From contig CAVAVT010000077.1 in assembly GCA_963592185.1 (NCBI GenBank), positions 1 to 6,814 on the forward strand: DNA of 6,814 nucleotides, written 5' to 3'. This DNA is from CAVAVT01 sp963592185. Lineage in GTDB: Bacteria > Bacillota > Negativicutes > Selenomonadales > Selenomonadaceae. This document shows, in pieces, positions 6,712 to 6,814 of the stretch; the stretch's first letter is position 1, and each line of letters begins with the position of its first letter. The position numbers and the translations under genes are program-made. The notes under the pieces were generated by a model. The model was not told the DNA's origin, made no database searches, and saw nothing but the letters and a program-made list of their open reading frames with translations.

Positions 6712-6751
6712 GGGGATGTGACAAAATGATTTCACATTTTGTCACATCTCC
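6712..6751. repeat. Long perfect inverted repeat (14-bp arms, 6-base loop), possible second terminator
   Basis: GATGTGACAAAATG (6715-6728) is exactly matched by CATTTTGTCACATC (6735-6748) around the loop ATTTCA. A G-U pair and two G-C pairs extend it to 17 pairs (6712-6751). As RNA this would be a very stable hairpin. The downstream bases CATGTTTATTG contain few consecutive Ts, so it is not a textbook terminator. It could be a backup or bidirectional terminator, an mRNA-end stabiliser, or a protein-binding DNA palindrome. Confidence 0.7.
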
Positions 6752-6758
6752 ATGTTTA

Positions 6759-6787
6759 TTGATTGTATGCATGTATAAGTGTATACA
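6759..6787 (+). promoter_or_regulatory. Possible sigma-70-type promoter for a gene beyond the right edge
   Basis: TTGATT (6759-6764) and TATACA (6782-6787) are separated by 17 bases, and each matches the -35 or -10 consensus at four of six positions. The -10 element falls inside the second palindromic repeat, so a bound regulator could block it. In such AT-rich sequence a chance match is quite possible, and the downstream gene is not visible. Confidence 0.3.
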
Positions 6788-6795
6788 TGTATAAA
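6764..6795. repeat. Two adjacent 16-bp repeats, each a near or perfect palindrome
   Basis: TGTATGCATGTATAAG (6764-6779) is followed immediately by TGTATACATGTATAAA (6780-6795), with two mismatches between the copies. The second contains the perfect 12-bp palindrome TATACATGTATA (6782-6793). The first has the same palindrome with one base changed. Tandem palindromes spaced about one and a half helical turns apart are typical of operator sites, but the binding protein cannot be named from this sequence. Confidence 0.6.
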
Positions 6796-6814
6796 TTATT
6801 TTGGATTATTCAGA

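Noticed and set aside
6712..6751. CRP or Rex binding site
   Set aside because: The TGTGA and TCACA half sites are 10 bases apart (or farther for the outer pair), not the 6 bases expected, so no named regulator is assigned.
1..6814. CRISPR array, tRNA, rRNA or insertion sequence
   Set aside because: No regularly spaced direct repeats, tRNA-like cloverleaf, rRNA sequence or transposase frame is visible. The only tandem repeat is the two-copy 16-bp unit near the right edge.

Overview
The window carries one operon on the + strand. It encodes most of a membrane-bound group 4 [NiFe] hydrogenase of the hydrogenase-4 / formate-hydrogenlyase type (Hyf/Hyc), a relative of respiratory complex I. The intermediate GC content, strong G-rich Shine-Dalgarno sequences and tight gene packing suggest an anaerobic or fermentative bacterium, perhaps a Firmicute (Negativicutes or Clostridia). 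That placement is a low-confidence inference, because no taxonomic marker gene is present.

Layout: the 3' two-thirds of hyfB (antiporter-like, NuoL-type) enters from the left edge. It is followed by hyfC (NuoH-like membrane anchor), hyfE (NuoK/HyfE family), hyfF (second antiporter-like subunit, NuoM/N-type), hyfG (fused NuoC-NuoD-like catalytic large subunit) and a last gene joining a ferredoxin-like (HyfH/HycF) domain to a NuoB-like (HyfI/HycG) domain. Gaps are 3, 16, 42, -1 and 14 bases, so the genes are probably co-transcribed. The operon promoter and any formate dehydrogenase, HyfA or maturation genes would lie outside the window. After the last stop, the final 156 bases hold two hairpins and a tandem 16-bp palindromic repeat overlapping a possible promoter for a gene beyond the right edge.

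Expected working: electrons enter through the iron-sulfur domain of the last protein, pass via its NuoB-like cluster to the Ni-Fe site of HyfG, and reduce protons to H2. HyfC anchors the hydrophilic arm, and HyfB, HyfE and HyfF form an ion-translocating membrane arm.

The family assignment is routine. The unusual points are: (1) HyfG has the four Ni-Fe cysteines, but Asn replaces the usual His of the first motif and Glu-Leu replaces Asp-Pro in the second; (2) HyfG stops exactly at the residue where HycE is normally cleaved, so it needs no maturation endopeptidase; (3) HyfH and HyfI are fused, and the ferredoxin half keeps cysteines for only one [4Fe-4S] cluster; (4) hyfD is absent between hyfC and hyfE, giving two antiporter-like subunits instead of three.
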